Source of the DNA: Flagellimonas aurea
Lineage (GTDB): Bacteria > Bacteroidota > Bacteroidia > Flavobacteriales > Flavobacteriaceae
Assembly (NCBI RefSeq): GCF_017313785.1
Contig: NZ_JAFLNL010000003.1
Span: 372,001 to 436,000 of the forward strand
Direction: 5' to 3'
DNA length: 64,000 bases
The notes under the pieces are model-generated. The model made no database searches and had not been told where the DNA came from. It saw only the letters and a list, made by a program, of their open reading frames with translations. The position numbers and the translations under genes are program-made. Shown here in pieces: positions 36,104-44,863 of the stretch (the first letter of the stretch is position 1; each line of letters starts with the position of its first letter).

Positions 36104-36712
36104 CTATTTGTCCCCCTGTTGGGTTTGTTTCAAGGTCCTGACGAACTGTTTCAGGTTCTCATGGGAATGGCTCAACCGGCCGTTCACCATAATTACGGGG
36201 GTGCCCACTTGGTTGCCGATGACCCCTTGTTCCCTGAGCTTGTCCCACATATAGGCACCGTATTCGGGATGTTGGGTGAAATTGAGCAAGGTAAAGTCCA
36301 CTTTGTTCTGCACCAGGTAATCCGTCGCATAGGCACATCTCGTACAACCATCCCTGCTGAAGACCACGATCCCCTTTTCAAACTTTTTGTAATCCTCTGG
36401 GTCGTAGAGCCTGTCCGGCATAAGGACCTGGTTGTAACCGTAGACATAGCCTATAGGTCCCCCGATTTTTTTGAGTTCGGCCACCAATAAGATCTTTTGC
36501 GGCTCCACGAGCTTTACAATGGGTTGCCCATCATGTTCCAATCCAGTGACCTCACTGAGTTCAAAGGTAATTTCCACAGGTTCATCCAAAGTATTCCTTG
36601 CCTTGAACACCATATGGTTAGCTGTTTCCTCTTCAAGGATTTCTACAGCAACCTGTGAGAAGGAAAAAAGACCTGATAAAAGAAAGACAAAATGGACAAA
36701 AAATGTTTTCAT
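36104..36712 (-). CDS. Exported glutaredoxin-like protein
   Basis: This 202-residue protein has a signal peptide (to about FSFSQ). It has an N-terminal beta-sandwich-like domain (residues 22-100, with typical exported-protein pattern VEITFELSEV) and a C-terminal thioredoxin/glutaredoxin fold. The redox pair is C123/C126 in VFSRDGCTRCAYATDYL and the cis-Pro loop is VGTPVIMVNG. Probably periplasmic thiol-disulphide exchange, though a glutaredoxin type in the periplasm would need a different reductant than glutathione. It is convergent with the lipoprotein gene. Confidence 0.8.
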   Translation of the reverse strand: MKTFFVHFVFLLSGLFSFSQVAVEILEEETANHMVFKARNTLDEPVEITFELSEVTGLEHDGQPIVKLVEPQKILLVAELKKIGGPIGYVYGYNQVLMPDRLYDPEDYKKFEKGIVVFSRDGCTRCAYATDYLVQNKVDFTLLNFTQHPEYGAYMWDKLREQGVIGNQVGTPVIMVNGRLSHSHENLKQFVRTLKQTQQGDK

Positions 36713-37132
36713 GGAAAAATTAGATTTAATTTAGTAAAAAGAAAAAAGGTCTTGTTAAAGAAAATACCGTTGTAAAATACTAAAAGTACGAATCCAAAAA
36801 TTACCACAACGTCAAGATATAAAAATAGTTGATTTTTATGCTGTCCGAAAACGGGGGAGCCTTCAAAAAGGGTAAGGCTACACTTTAACGATGGTGCAGT
36901 TATCAGACGTGTTCTAGGTTTTGTGAACCGCGGCATCGGTCGTCGATAAGGCCAAATAGTGGCCGTATATGTTGATTTTTAATGTGTTGCGAATAAAACT
37001 TGTTGCCAGATCACATAGAGCATCCGGATATGTCGAGTAGGTAAGCCGTAGCGGCGGTCTTTGCAAAATGTCCCTTATCCTACGGCCAAATGTAATCCGG
37101 CATTGTTGACTACTGACTTTATTATTTTCATT
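36713..37132. other. Intergenic region with a solo IS end
   Basis: About 420 bases with no supported gene. A copy of the IS terminal sequence (AAAAAGGGTAAGGCTACA) is at 36865-36882. Confidence 0.45.
36865..36882. repeat. Solo terminal repeat of the IS3-family element
   Basis: AAAAAGGGTAAGGCTACA matches the reverse complement of the intact element's left end (TGTAGCCTTACCCCTTTT). It stands alone, so it is a relic of an excised or deleted copy. Confidence 0.55.
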
Positions 37133-37552
37133 TTAAATACCCAATGTTATTTGGTCTTTTACATTATGGTACCTTAAAGATGCTTTTATGCATCCCTTTA
37201 ATTCTGTTTCAGGGATTTTTTGGTTGAGTTTGAAAACGATTGCCCGTTTTCCCTCAAATTGAAATTTGTGGCCGAAGACCAATCTGAAAGTGTCGACTAA
37301 TCTACTTGTACATTGAAAGTACATAGCATATTGGTCAGGTGTTCTTTCTTTCCAATCCATTCGCAAAGTACTGCCGTTTTTAGTTACAAAACTGGGTTCT
37401 CCCCATTTTAAGGTTTCTTCCAAAACGGCTATATCCTGCATTTCTTCTGCCGTTTCAATTACCAATTCCCGCAAATATTGCATCTTATCCCTAACAAAAT
37501 CAGGATAATTCTCAAATTTCTCAATTACTTTCGGATTGGTTTTTAGTTCCAT
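37133..37552 (-). CDS. DUF1801 domain protein
   Basis: This 139-residue cytoplasmic protein has the DUF1801/YdhG pattern: LRELVIETAEEMQDIAVLEETLKWGEPSFVTKNGS, then YAMYFQC and KRAIVFKLNQKIPETELKGCIKASLRYH. Function unknown. It lies 3 bp behind the effector-binding protein and behind the remnant of a WYL-type regulator, so the three probably formed one operon before the IS insertion. Confidence 0.85.
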   Translation of the reverse strand: MELKTNPKVIEKFENYPDFVRDKMQYLRELVIETAEEMQDIAVLEETLKWGEPSFVTKNGSTLRMDWKERTPDQYAMYFQCTSRLVDTFRLVFGHKFQFEGKRAIVFKLNQKIPETELKGCIKASLRYHNVKDQITLGI

Positions 37553-37555
37553 TAT

Positions 37556-38017
37556 TTATTCTTTAACCGCGACAAATATATCCACTTCCGCATTTTCTCG
37601 GTTTTGCGATTTCTCTCCGTAAACCTCAAAATCTGCCGAGTAAGTTCTGTTTATCCCTGATTTCCAAATTCCTTCCCAAGTTTTATAAACAATTCCTTCA
37701 TTCAAACTACCTTTAGAAACAAATTTCAAGTAATTTCCGCCTTCAAATTCTTGTCCAACCATTCCTTCGGGTATTTTTCGCAATGAACTTACCTTGCAAC
37801 CTAAAATAGTTTCGTATGGTTGTGTGAAGTCTCCCTGATAATTTGTGTAAATCGAGAAAATTGAATTCTCAACTTTATTGGGGATTTTTTCAGCGATTTT
37901 TTCAGTTAAAAATTTTGCCCATAATTCTCCAATGTCTTTTGCTGATTGACCGTTTTCATTTGTTGTCCTTGCCTTAATTCCAATAACGTTAAAAGGCTCA
38001 ATTTTTACCGTTTGCAT
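37556..38017 (-). CDS. GyrI-like/AraC effector-binding domain protein
   Basis: This 153-residue stand-alone effector-binding (Rob/SbmC/GyrI-like) domain begins MQTVKIEPFNVIGIKARTTNENGQ. It continues FSIYTNYQGDFTQPYETILGCKV and a late NRTYSADFEVYGE, with the paired Glu typical of the fold. The ATG at 38017 is used; the longer frame needs a TTG. It is in an operon with DUF1801 downstream. The WYL regulator upstream is cut by the IS, so this pair may now be driven from the IS or a new promoter. Confidence 0.82.
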   Translation of the reverse strand: MQTVKIEPFNVIGIKARTTNENGQSAKDIGELWAKFLTEKIAEKIPNKVENSIFSIYTNYQGDFTQPYETILGCKVSSLRKIPEGMVGQEFEGGNYLKFVSKGSLNEGIVYKTWEGIWKSGINRTYSADFEVYGEKSQNRENAEVDIFVAVKE

Positions 38018-38057
38018 AGTTTTAAATTTTATTGTTCGATGCAAAGTTAGATTGACC

Positions 38058-38261
38058 TTATGTCAAAGGTGTGTCAGGGGTTGAAAGACAATTTTTTCTG
38101 CATTCCTCAAAATATTCTTCCAAGGTTATTTTATGTGGATTGAATTTTTTATCGGTTACTACTAGGTTTTGAATGCGGTCGAGCCTAAACGCCCGAAAGG
38201 CATTTCTCATTTGGCAATAAGCTATTAAAATCCAATTATCTTGCGTGGTGTATAGTGCAAA
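38058..38261 (-). pseudogene. WYL-domain regulator (YafY-type), C-terminal fragment cut by IS
   Basis: The last 67 codons of a WYL-type transcriptional regulator read ALYTTQDNWILIAYCQM, RNAFRAFRLDRIQNLVV and HKITLEEYFEECRKN to a TAA at 38058-38060. The frame runs straight into the left end of the IS element, and no matching N-terminal half (HTH plus start of WYL) is present on the far side of the IS. So insertion was followed by deletion or rearrangement. Confidence 0.75.
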
Positions 38262-38277
38262 TGTAGCCTTACCCCTT

Positions 38278-39172
38278 TTAGGACATCGCTAAATTCATAA
38301 AATTATCATTAATGTTGTCTGTTTCGGGGAAGAATTCTTCCCCGAAACGGTTCTTGTATTCCCTGGGCGGCATATCCCCGATGGATGAATGGGGATGCCT
38401 TGTATTGTAATCCTCCATCCATTTTTGGGTCAGTGTCCTTACTTGGTGCAGGTCGTTGAACCAATAGGCATCGAGCACATCCTCCCTGTAAAACCTGTTC
38501 AGTCGTTCCATATATCCGTTCTGCATGGGCTTGCCGGGCTGGATGAACTGCAGCTCCACCCGTCTGCTCTTGCACCATTGCGATAGTGCCTTGGATATGA
38601 ACTCAGGGCCGTTGTCGCAGCGTATGGTCTTTGGCAGGCCTATTTCTTCCCCCAATTGTGATAAGGTCTCCACCACCCTTATAGCTGGATAGTTAAGCCC
38701 CACGTCCATGGCCAGGGCCTCCCGGTTGCAGTCGTCCATCACATTGAACACCCTTATCTTCCTCCCATCTGACAGTACATCGGCCATAAAGTCCATGCTC
38801 CAGACCTCGTTGAGCTCCATCGGGGCCTCCAATGGGTTCTTGGTCCTTGCGGGAAGCCTCTTCTTGTGCTTCCTCCTGAGTTTTAGGTTCATGGACCTGT
38901 AGACCCTCAGCACCCGTTTTCTGTTCCAGTTGTGGCCTTCGCGACGCAAACGCTTGTAATATACCTCGAATCCCCTTGTCGGCAGCTCTTCGGCCAGCTT
39001 GGAAAGGGCGTCGATCACCTCGGTGTCGTCCCTTCTGCTATGGTAGTACCACATTGACCGCGCAAGGTCCAGCACCCCGCAGGAACGCGATATGCATACC
39101 GAATACGTCTCCTGGAGATATTTGGCGCGCTGCTTCTTGTCGGAAGGCCCTAGAACTTTTTTGACAGTACGT
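38278..39172 (-). CDS. IS3-family transposase OrfB (DDE integrase core)
   Basis: This transposase has no own start in the right place; it is reached by -1 frameshifting from OrfA at AAAAAAG (39156-39162), giving VLGPSDKKQRAKYLQETYSV. A late ATG at 39075 is not the natural start. An HTH_21-like region (RRDDTEVIDALSKLAEELPTRG) and rve core follow: Asp in VWSMDFMADVLSDGRKI, Asp in TIRCDNGPEF and Glu in NGYMERLNRFYRE, with exactly 35 residues between the last Asp and Glu. Complete, so probably active. Confidence 0.9.
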
Positions 39173-39416
39173 CCTTGAGCATACGGATGTCCAAACTGGC
39201 ATCGGCGTACATCTGCATGAGCCTGCGGTTCTCCTCCTCAAGCTCCTTCAAGCGCTTCATATGGGCAACTTCCATGCCCCCGTACTTCTTGCGCCAATAG
39301 TAGAAAGTGCTCTTGTCGATCCCCAACTCCCGGGATATCTCCCCGACGCTCCGACCTTGTTCGTTCTCTTTCAGTGCCTTGATGATCTGGCTCTCGGTAA
39401 ACTTGCTTTTTTTCAT
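39150..39416 (-). CDS. IS3-family OrfA (HTH protein)
   Basis: This 88-residue protein begins MKKSKFTESQIIKALKENEQG, followed by HTH residues GRSVGEISRELGIDKSTFYYWRKKYGG and a leucine-rich coiled coil (MKRLKELEEENRRLMQMYADASL). It ends KDVLSKKF just past the A-AAA-AAG slip site, so translation yields OrfA or, after -1 slippage, the OrfAB transposase. Confidence 0.92.
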   Translation of the reverse strand: MKKSKFTESQIIKALKENEQGRSVGEISRELGIDKSTFYYWRKKYGGMEVAHMKRLKELEEENRRLMQMYADASLDIRMLKDVLSKKF

Positions 39417-39499
39417 GTGACAGTTAAAATTTAAAGTTAGAAAATTCTAATTTTAAGCTGTCCTATTTTTAGGGAAGGCTACAATGTCCCGATAAACCG

Positions 39500-39534
39500 T
39501 TTTAGGGAAGGCTACATTTTTAGGGAAGGCTACA
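39500..39534. repeat. Two further copies of the IS right end
   Basis: TTTTAGGGAAGGCTACA occurs at about 39500-39515 and again, directly adjoining, at about 39517-39534, after the intact right end at 39483. Three right ends in 70 bp suggest repeated insertion or one-ended transposition at the same place. Confidence 0.7.
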
Positions 39535-39577
39535 CTAGAATCAGGCTAAAGATTCGAAGTGTGCGAAAGCATCCGAA

Positions 39578-40405
39578 TCAAAAAGGTTGGCGTCGGTTTT
39601 CTGATATAAATATTTTGCTTTTCTTCTTAATAAGCTCTAATATTCCCAAGTGGTCTTCGGCTTCTATGAGATCAACAAAATTGGAATCAGCGAGACAATA
39701 AACGAAAAATTGTTCTTTTTTTGAAAAGGGGATTTTTAATTCCTGCAATCGAAGGGAATCGTTGAACAAATACTCAAACTCCTCTAATTTAATAGTTTGT
39801 TCATTTTGTTCTACCAATTTTTTTAGCTTTTTGGTTCTCCCCGATGCTCTATTTAGAATTTTATGCAGATTGATGCTAATTCCCAATCCAAAGTAGTGTC
39901 CATACAAATTAACAAACTTTCCATTATCAGCTTCAAACAGTTTTCGTTCATATTGGGAAAGGACCCTCACATCGGCATTGGGAAGCCCCAAAGAAGAAGC
40001 ATCAACATTTTTTGATAACCTTAATGCTGAAATGTCCTTGTCCAAGATTCCAGTCAGATTATATGGTCTTACAACCACTTCTTCCAATTCGTTGATAAGC
40101 TCCTCTAAATCTATCCTCAAATGGTTGGAGGATAAAATATCCTCTGTTACAACCAGATATTTATGCTTTAGTTGAACAGATGAAAATAATAGTGTATCCT
40201 TTGATATGACACCTATAGAAAAACGTCCATACGAATCGGTTATGGTCCCTCTCTTGCTAGTAAGGTTTAGAATGTGTACGCCTTCAACCTCAGTGTTAAG
40301 GCTTTTGACCGTGCCATTTAACATAAGTCGAGTCTCTTGACCAAATCCGAAAGAGATTGTGAAGAGTAAAGCAAAAAAAATTATATGTTTACTATAGGTT
40401 TTCAT
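39578..40405 (-). CDS. Exported CarboxypepD_reg-like domain protein (peptide operon, last gene)
   Basis: This 275-residue protein has a signal peptide (to FGFGQ). A CarboxypepD_reg-like beta-sandwich follows (LMLNGTVKSLNTEVEGVHILNLTSKRGTITDSYGRFSI), then a region of unknown fold rich in Lys/Leu helices. The domain is common at the N-termini of Bacteroidota outer-membrane proteins. It overlaps the M50 gene by 4 bp (ATGA), so it belongs to the same operon as the cyclase-like fusion and the peptide gene. Periplasmic or outer-membrane; no enzyme motif seen. Confidence 0.7.
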   Translation of the reverse strand: MKTYSKHIIFFALLFTISFGFGQETRLMLNGTVKSLNTEVEGVHILNLTSKRGTITDSYGRFSIGVISKDTLLFSSVQLKHKYLVVTEDILSSNHLRIDLEELINELEEVVVRPYNLTGILDKDISALRLSKNVDASSLGLPNADVRVLSQYERKLFEADNGKFVNLYGHYFGLGISINLHKILNRASGRTKKLKKLVEQNEQTIKLEEFEYLFNDSLRLQELKIPFSKKEQFFVYCLADSNFVDLIEAEDHLGILELIKKKSKIFISENRRQPF

Positions 40406-41589
40406 TTTTTTTGTCGCTCCTTTATATATGAAAATAGAAAACTGAATACAGTAACATAAAAAATGATGGGTAATATAAACCTATACAAATCCGAGAATTT
40501 TGGTCTTGAGCGTCCTGAAAATACCTCTGATAAATAAGTAAAAACATTTTCCGGGAATTTTATTATACCATTCGAATCATAAAGCAATATTCCGCCTAGT
40601 ACAATTAATATAAATATTTGACTCGTCAGTGCATAAAATACCAAAAAAAAATCTTTGCCTCTCAAGTGACGAATAGATGTTTCATTTTGAAAAACCTTTT
40701 TTAAAATTTTATTTGATGCCATTCTTAGGTTTGGAACCCCAATCATATCCGATAATACCCAATATCCATCATAACGAAGGAAAGGGTTCAAATTAGCCAG
40801 CAATGACAATGATATGGCCGAGCTGTATACTAAATAATTGTTTGTCCGAGTTATAAAAAAAAATAAAACCAATATGGAGGCAATCAGTAATTCGATATAG
40901 ATTCCAGATAGATTCACGATGATTCTTTTATTCGGTTTTAATTTCCATATATCTGAAACATCGGCAAACATCACTGGTGAAAGTAGGTAAAAACCGAATC
41001 CAATATCCCCAAATTTAGCACCAAATCGATGACAGGCGGCAGCATGTCCCATTTCATGGAAAAACAACACTGTACCTGCAAATAAAATATATAATGCCCA
41101 TTGACCAAAGTTGAGATTTTCAAGACCTATTTTGATGGAGTTAAAATGAGCGATTAATGTTCCAAAAACGACCAAAGAAAAAATAGCCAGTAAAAAGTAA
41201 AATAATTTATCTGAGAACAATGGGGACATAAGCCTCACTATTGGCAATATGGTCTTATTCTTTAGCAATGTGAAACTTAGCTTTAAATAAGAGGGCTTTC
41301 CTATTTTCTTAATTTCAACATTTGCTGATTCTATAATCCCGTAAGTGGCCAAGGTACCAAATAATAAATTGTCAAGCAGATTGGCAGACACACCTTTGTG
41401 TATACCATAAAGTTCATTTATCTTTTGAAGATTCCGTTTACCGTCCACTAATTTAATTATATCCAAAGTATCCTTATTGACATTTATGCGATGTCCATAT
41501 TCAGTTTGTTTTATGATAAACTCGTTCTTATCAAAAGGAAGGATTTCAATGTTTGGTGATAAAACAGGTATTTTGCTTTTAACGTCCAT
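40402..41589 (-). CDS. PqqD-like (RRE) domain fused to M50 site-2-type metalloprotease
   Basis: This 395-residue membrane protein begins with a PqqD-like winged helix (about residues 8-95: VLSPNIEILPFDKNEFIIKQ, RINVNKDTLDIIKLVDGKRN). This is the RiPP precursor recognition element used to grip leader peptides. The rest is an M50 peptidase with HEMGH (178-182) in a transmembrane helix and NPFLRYDG (268-275) as second zinc/active motif, in about 7-8 hydrophobic segments. Predicted to recognise a peptide leader and cleave within the membrane. It overlaps the cyclase gene by 11 bp. Confidence 0.88.
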   Translation of the reverse strand: MDVKSKIPVLSPNIEILPFDKNEFIIKQTEYGHRINVNKDTLDIIKLVDGKRNLQKINELYGIHKGVSANLLDNLLFGTLATYGIIESANVEIKKIGKPSYLKLSFTLLKNKTILPIVRLMSPLFSDKLFYFLLAIFSLVVFGTLIAHFNSIKIGLENLNFGQWALYILFAGTVLFFHEMGHAAACHRFGAKFGDIGFGFYLLSPVMFADVSDIWKLKPNKRIIVNLSGIYIELLIASILVLFFFITRTNNYLVYSSAISLSLLANLNPFLRYDGYWVLSDMIGVPNLRMASNKILKKVFQNETSIRHLRGKDFFLVFYALTSQIFILIVLGGILLYDSNGIIKFPENVFTYLSEVFSGRSRPKFSDLYRFILPIIFYVTVFSFLFSYIKERQKK

Positions 41590-43534
41590 TTAGGCTCGAC
41601 TTATAGTTTTCCAATGCAACAAAAGAGACAACAGAAGTGAACACCCCATTAAAGTCTTGCAAGACAATGTTTGTTCCTTTATTATCCTTTTTCCATCCAT
41701 AGATTTGTTTTTCAGGATCTAATATATCCGGTGAGGGTATTCTCATAGAATAGTTTCCCCTCCATGAGCCATTTTCTAATTGGGCATTTAACAAAATTTC
41801 CGACAAAAGTTTATCAGGCAGATTATCATAATTAAAAATATGCTTGGACTTGATTCTGCTCAAAAGGCACAAGGCAACATAAAATATATTATGAGCCCCA
41901 TCCTTGACAGGATTGGATTTTTTATTTAATTCATTGCAACAAAGGTTGAATATTTTTTTATTCATATTGATACAACATGCTAACACCAAGAAAGAAATTG
42001 CATAATCCCTGCTTGTCCACCAGTATGGTACTTCATCTAAATCTTCGATTTTATCAATTAGAAATGACTCCAATTTTCGTTTTTTATCATTATTAATGCC
42101 TAGCTGACAAAAAACTAAATATGCAACAGCGCTAACACAGAAATGTGAATTTAACCAACCTTCAACGTTATTAACTTCCTTGGTGTTTAGTGAAGCCAAT
42201 AGCTCTTTTTCATTTCTATAGGTACAAAAACCTCCATCTTCATTTTGAAAACTGAACCATTCTTCAAGTTCGTCTTCACAGAAATCAGTTCCCAGACTAT
42301 GTAAGGCAAGTATTGTGAAGGACGTAGAGTCTGCGTCTGGTATCCAGTTTGAATTATATCCCCATAAATTCTTTTCTTCATAGCGATTGGAAAGTAAAAA
42401 CTCCTTTGATTTACTCAAATCAAAATGGGACTTGTACCAGTGAGATAAAAAATAGCATACAAAGGAAGTAGTCCAAACATTACTGTTCCCTGCATCATTA
42501 AAATAATCTGTCCAACTACCATCTTCTTCTTGAATTTCAAATAAATAATGTAAGACTTCGGAATTTTCTATTTTGCCCGAACCATTACTCGATCTATCAA
42601 TATGTTGTGATTTCAAGTATTTATTAAATCTTATATATCCATTTATATTCAGGTTGTTTATTGTAATTGTATTTTGCATCCGCTGCAATTCATCCTTCCA
42701 TCTGGGCGCTTTATAATCTCTCACAAATTCAAAGGCCTTTATAATATGTTCATAAGCCTTTAAGTATAGTTCTTCGGCCACACCTTCCAGATAAAGAAGC
42801 TTTTTTTGATCACCTAAACTATATGATTCAATGTCATCGACTCTCTTTTCTAAGTGGTTTTTTGAAATATTGAACTGCTGATTAATATAGTCTTCCTCAT
42901 AATCTGAAACATCATCCAATATTTGAAAAGCAACATAAAAATCCTTGTGCGATTTAAGAACGTTTTGGTATTCATTTCGATAATGTTTCCCTGTAAGTAC
43001 AAATAGAGCGTCTATCGCTATTTTTCCAAAAGAAGACTTGTAATCGCATAAAACCTCATATTCCGCAAACGAAGATATATTGTGGCTTTGCTTGTCCAAT
43101 TTATAAGCCTTAACATATTCAAATTTTCTTTTGCCCCATATCTCCCAAAATTCAGAATCAGTTTCAAAGAAAGTCGATAATATCTTGACAGTTTCCTCTT
43201 GGCAGATATTAATTGTTAGAAAGACGTTGAAATTCGATGTTTCTTTTTTGTTGTCAAAAATATCGTCCATCAAAATAATGGACCGATAGTAAAGAAATCC
43301 AGCGATTGACAACATATCCAACACCTCTTTATCAGAAAAATCGAAAGCTGAATTGAAAAGATATGGGTAATATAAATAGTAATCAGGGTTGTTCCGGATA
43401 AACTTTTGGTAGCAAATATTATCGATTACTTCCTTGGGATAGCCAAGCCCATTCAAGTATATCTGTACATTTTCAATCGCTTCTTTGAAAAGATTGTCAT
43501 CTCTGTAATCAAAAAAATATTTTGTACTTATCAA
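41579..43534 (-). CDS. Isoprenyl-diphosphate-synthase-like domain fused to squalene-cyclase-like toroid
   Basis: 651 residues. N-terminal domain (about 1-300): all-alpha prenyl-synthase fold with two Asp-rich motifs, LMDDIFD (90-94) and FQILDDVSD (207-211), like the first and second Asp-rich motifs of FPP/GGPP synthases. C-terminal domain (about 315-645): alpha/alpha toroid with three Q-x3-G-x-W/F motifs (QEEDGSW 335-341, QNEDGGF, QLENGSW) and PDADST at 399-404. That is a DxD-type class II cyclase motif with Ser replacing the last Asp. Such an order of class I-like then class II-like modules differs from plant diterpene synthases. No ATG; TTG 43534 is the only good start. The target (free isoprenoid or peptide) is unknown. 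Confidence 0.8.
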   Translation of the reverse strand: MISTKYFFDYRDDNLFKEAIENVQIYLNGLGYPKEVIDNICYQKFIRNNPDYYLYYPYLFNSAFDFSDKEVLDMLSIAGFLYYRSIILMDDIFDNKKETSNFNVFLTINICQEETVKILSTFFETDSEFWEIWGKRKFEYVKAYKLDKQSHNISSFAEYEVLCDYKSSFGKIAIDALFVLTGKHYRNEYQNVLKSHKDFYVAFQILDDVSDYEEDYINQQFNISKNHLEKRVDDIESYSLGDQKKLLYLEGVAEELYLKAYEHIIKAFEFVRDYKAPRWKDELQRMQNTITINNLNINGYIRFNKYLKSQHIDRSSNGSGKIENSEVLHYLFEIQEEDGSWTDYFNDAGNSNVWTTSFVCYFLSHWYKSHFDLSKSKEFLLSNRYEEKNLWGYNSNWIPDADSTSFTILALHSLGTDFCEDELEEWFSFQNEDGGFCTYRNEKELLASLNTKEVNNVEGWLNSHFCVSAVAYLVFCQLGINNDKKRKLESFLIDKIEDLDEVPYWWTSRDYAISFLVLACCINMNKKIFNLCCNELNKKSNPVKDGAHNIFYVALCLLSRIKSKHIFNYDNLPDKLLSEILLNAQLENGSWRGNYSMRIPSPDILDPEKQIYGWKKDNKGTNIVLQDFNGVFTSVVSFVALENYKSSLNGR

Positions 43535-43565
43535 CCAATCACTGTTTATATAATTTTCTTAAAAA

Positions 43566-44738
43566 TCAATTACGTAAATCCCTTATGTCCTTTAATATCT
43601 TTCTTTCCTCTTCACTGAAGAACATTGTATTGTTCTCATTCCAGCCTTCCAACTTTGGTATTGCAATAACTTGTTTGTTAAATCCTTCTTCAACATCGTA
43701 GTTAGTAGACAACTTTTTTGGTGATATGTGTTCTACACGCGTCAATATATATTTGGCGTTTGAACTGTACCTGTAGCTTTCTTGGCCTAAAATGCCGTTC
43801 CTAACGTTGTCCACTTCAACAAAAGAAAGGAAATATTTATCATGGACTTTACGATATTTTATCGTTGCTTTTGCCTCTATTAATATAAATACAGGCTTTT
43901 TTGATTTTTTCCCCTCAAGGGATGATGCCACAATCGCTTTAATTTTTTCTGGATCTTTTTGCGTTTCTATCTGAACAATTGCCATGGTTTCTCTTTCAAT
44001 ATAAATTTTACCCATATTGTTGTTATAGATATTGTCGTTTGATGGTGAGAACCCGATAATGAGAATAGGGTTTTCCCTAGATTCGATTTCTCCAACATAT
44101 TTGAAAGTATAGTCTGAAAGATTGTCAATATCGAACATTCTGCTTTTTGAACGTACCATATCGGCGTTCCGAACAATCGTGGCTATGCCCCCAACGGCAT
44201 CTAAATTTAGCTTTGTGTGGTTTTCTGTTCGACGACCCTGAATGATTTCTGCTTGATAGCCTTGGGGATTATTGTCTCCTTCATTATAAGTCATAAAAGA
44301 AACTTCGGTTAACATAGCGCCTTTTCCATCTTCCTGTACACTTTCACGATAAAAGCCATAAAGATTAAATGGATTCGATATTATATTCTGTGGGATGCTT
44401 TTAATAGCTTTTATTATAATATCCTTTGCGGTTTCTCCCCTAACAAAGACCTCCTCCAAACTGATAATATAAGGACTCAACCAAATTGTATCCTTTTTAC
44501 TTAAGTTATTTTTTTTGATATTTTTTTTTCGATAAGCTAAATGAGAGAATTCTATATTATTGGATTCGACAAAATAATCAATTGAAAATTTTCCAACTTC
44601 GTTTGTGGTTGTTCCCTGACCTTTTTCATCAGTGATGTGGGCAAACTGTATTGGCTCCCTGGTCATCGAATCCAAAACTATTTGAGAATGTAGATGAATA
44701 CTCCCAAGAAAAAAGACAATAAAGTATATCTTTTTCAT
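43566..44738 (-). CDS. Exported CarboxypepD_reg-like protein (peptide operon)
   Basis: This 390-residue protein has a signal peptide (to IHLHSQ) and a CarboxypepD_reg-like domain (IVLDSMTREPIQFAHITDEKGQGTTTNEVGKFSIDYF). A longer domain follows with FNLYGFYRESVQEDGKGAMLTEVSF and other beta-strands, resembling the DUF5686-type outer-membrane-associated family of Bacteroidota. It lies between the peptide gene and the cyclase-like fusion, 31 bp upstream of the latter. Function unknown; possible role in peptide export or surface display. Confidence 0.72.
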   Translation of the reverse strand: MKKIYFIVFFLGSIHLHSQIVLDSMTREPIQFAHITDEKGQGTTTNEVGKFSIDYFVESNNIEFSHLAYRKKNIKKNNLSKKDTIWLSPYIISLEEVFVRGETAKDIIIKAIKSIPQNIISNPFNLYGFYRESVQEDGKGAMLTEVSFMTYNEGDNNPQGYQAEIIQGRRTENHTKLNLDAVGGIATIVRNADMVRSKSRMFDIDNLSDYTFKYVGEIESRENPILIIGFSPSNDNIYNNNMGKIYIERETMAIVQIETQKDPEKIKAIVASSLEGKKSKKPVFILIEAKATIKYRKVHDKYFLSFVEVDNVRNGILGQESYRYSSNAKYILTRVEHISPKKLSTNYDVEEGFNKQVIAIPKLEGWNENNTMFFSEEERKILKDIRDLRN

Positions 44739-44863
44739 AAATCAGGCATCTTTTGGTAAATATTAAGACTAATTCGTTTAGAACAATATACATCTATTTG
44801 AATTATTTAGCTGAATTGCAACGAATTAATAAAGAAATTATATAGGATATTAGGGCAAAAGAA

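Larger units (their letters stand above)
38262..39483 (-). mobile_element. IS3-family insertion sequence, apparently intact
   Basis: 1222 bp between the left end TGTAGCCTTACCCCTTTTAG and the right end CTATTTTTAGGGAAGGCTACA (reverse complement begins TGTAGCCTTCCCTAAAAAT). It carries orfA and orfB with an A-AAA-AAG slippery site, the IS3 family layout. If the ends are taken one base inwards, a 3-bp duplication AAT flanks it (38260-38262 and 39483-39485). It is more GC-rich by eye than the region to its right. Extra end copies sit directly after it. Confidence 0.88.

Noticed and set aside
38309..38578. Second transposase-like frame inside the IS
   Set aside because: Shadow frame of OrfB; the true product is the OrfAB frameshift protein.
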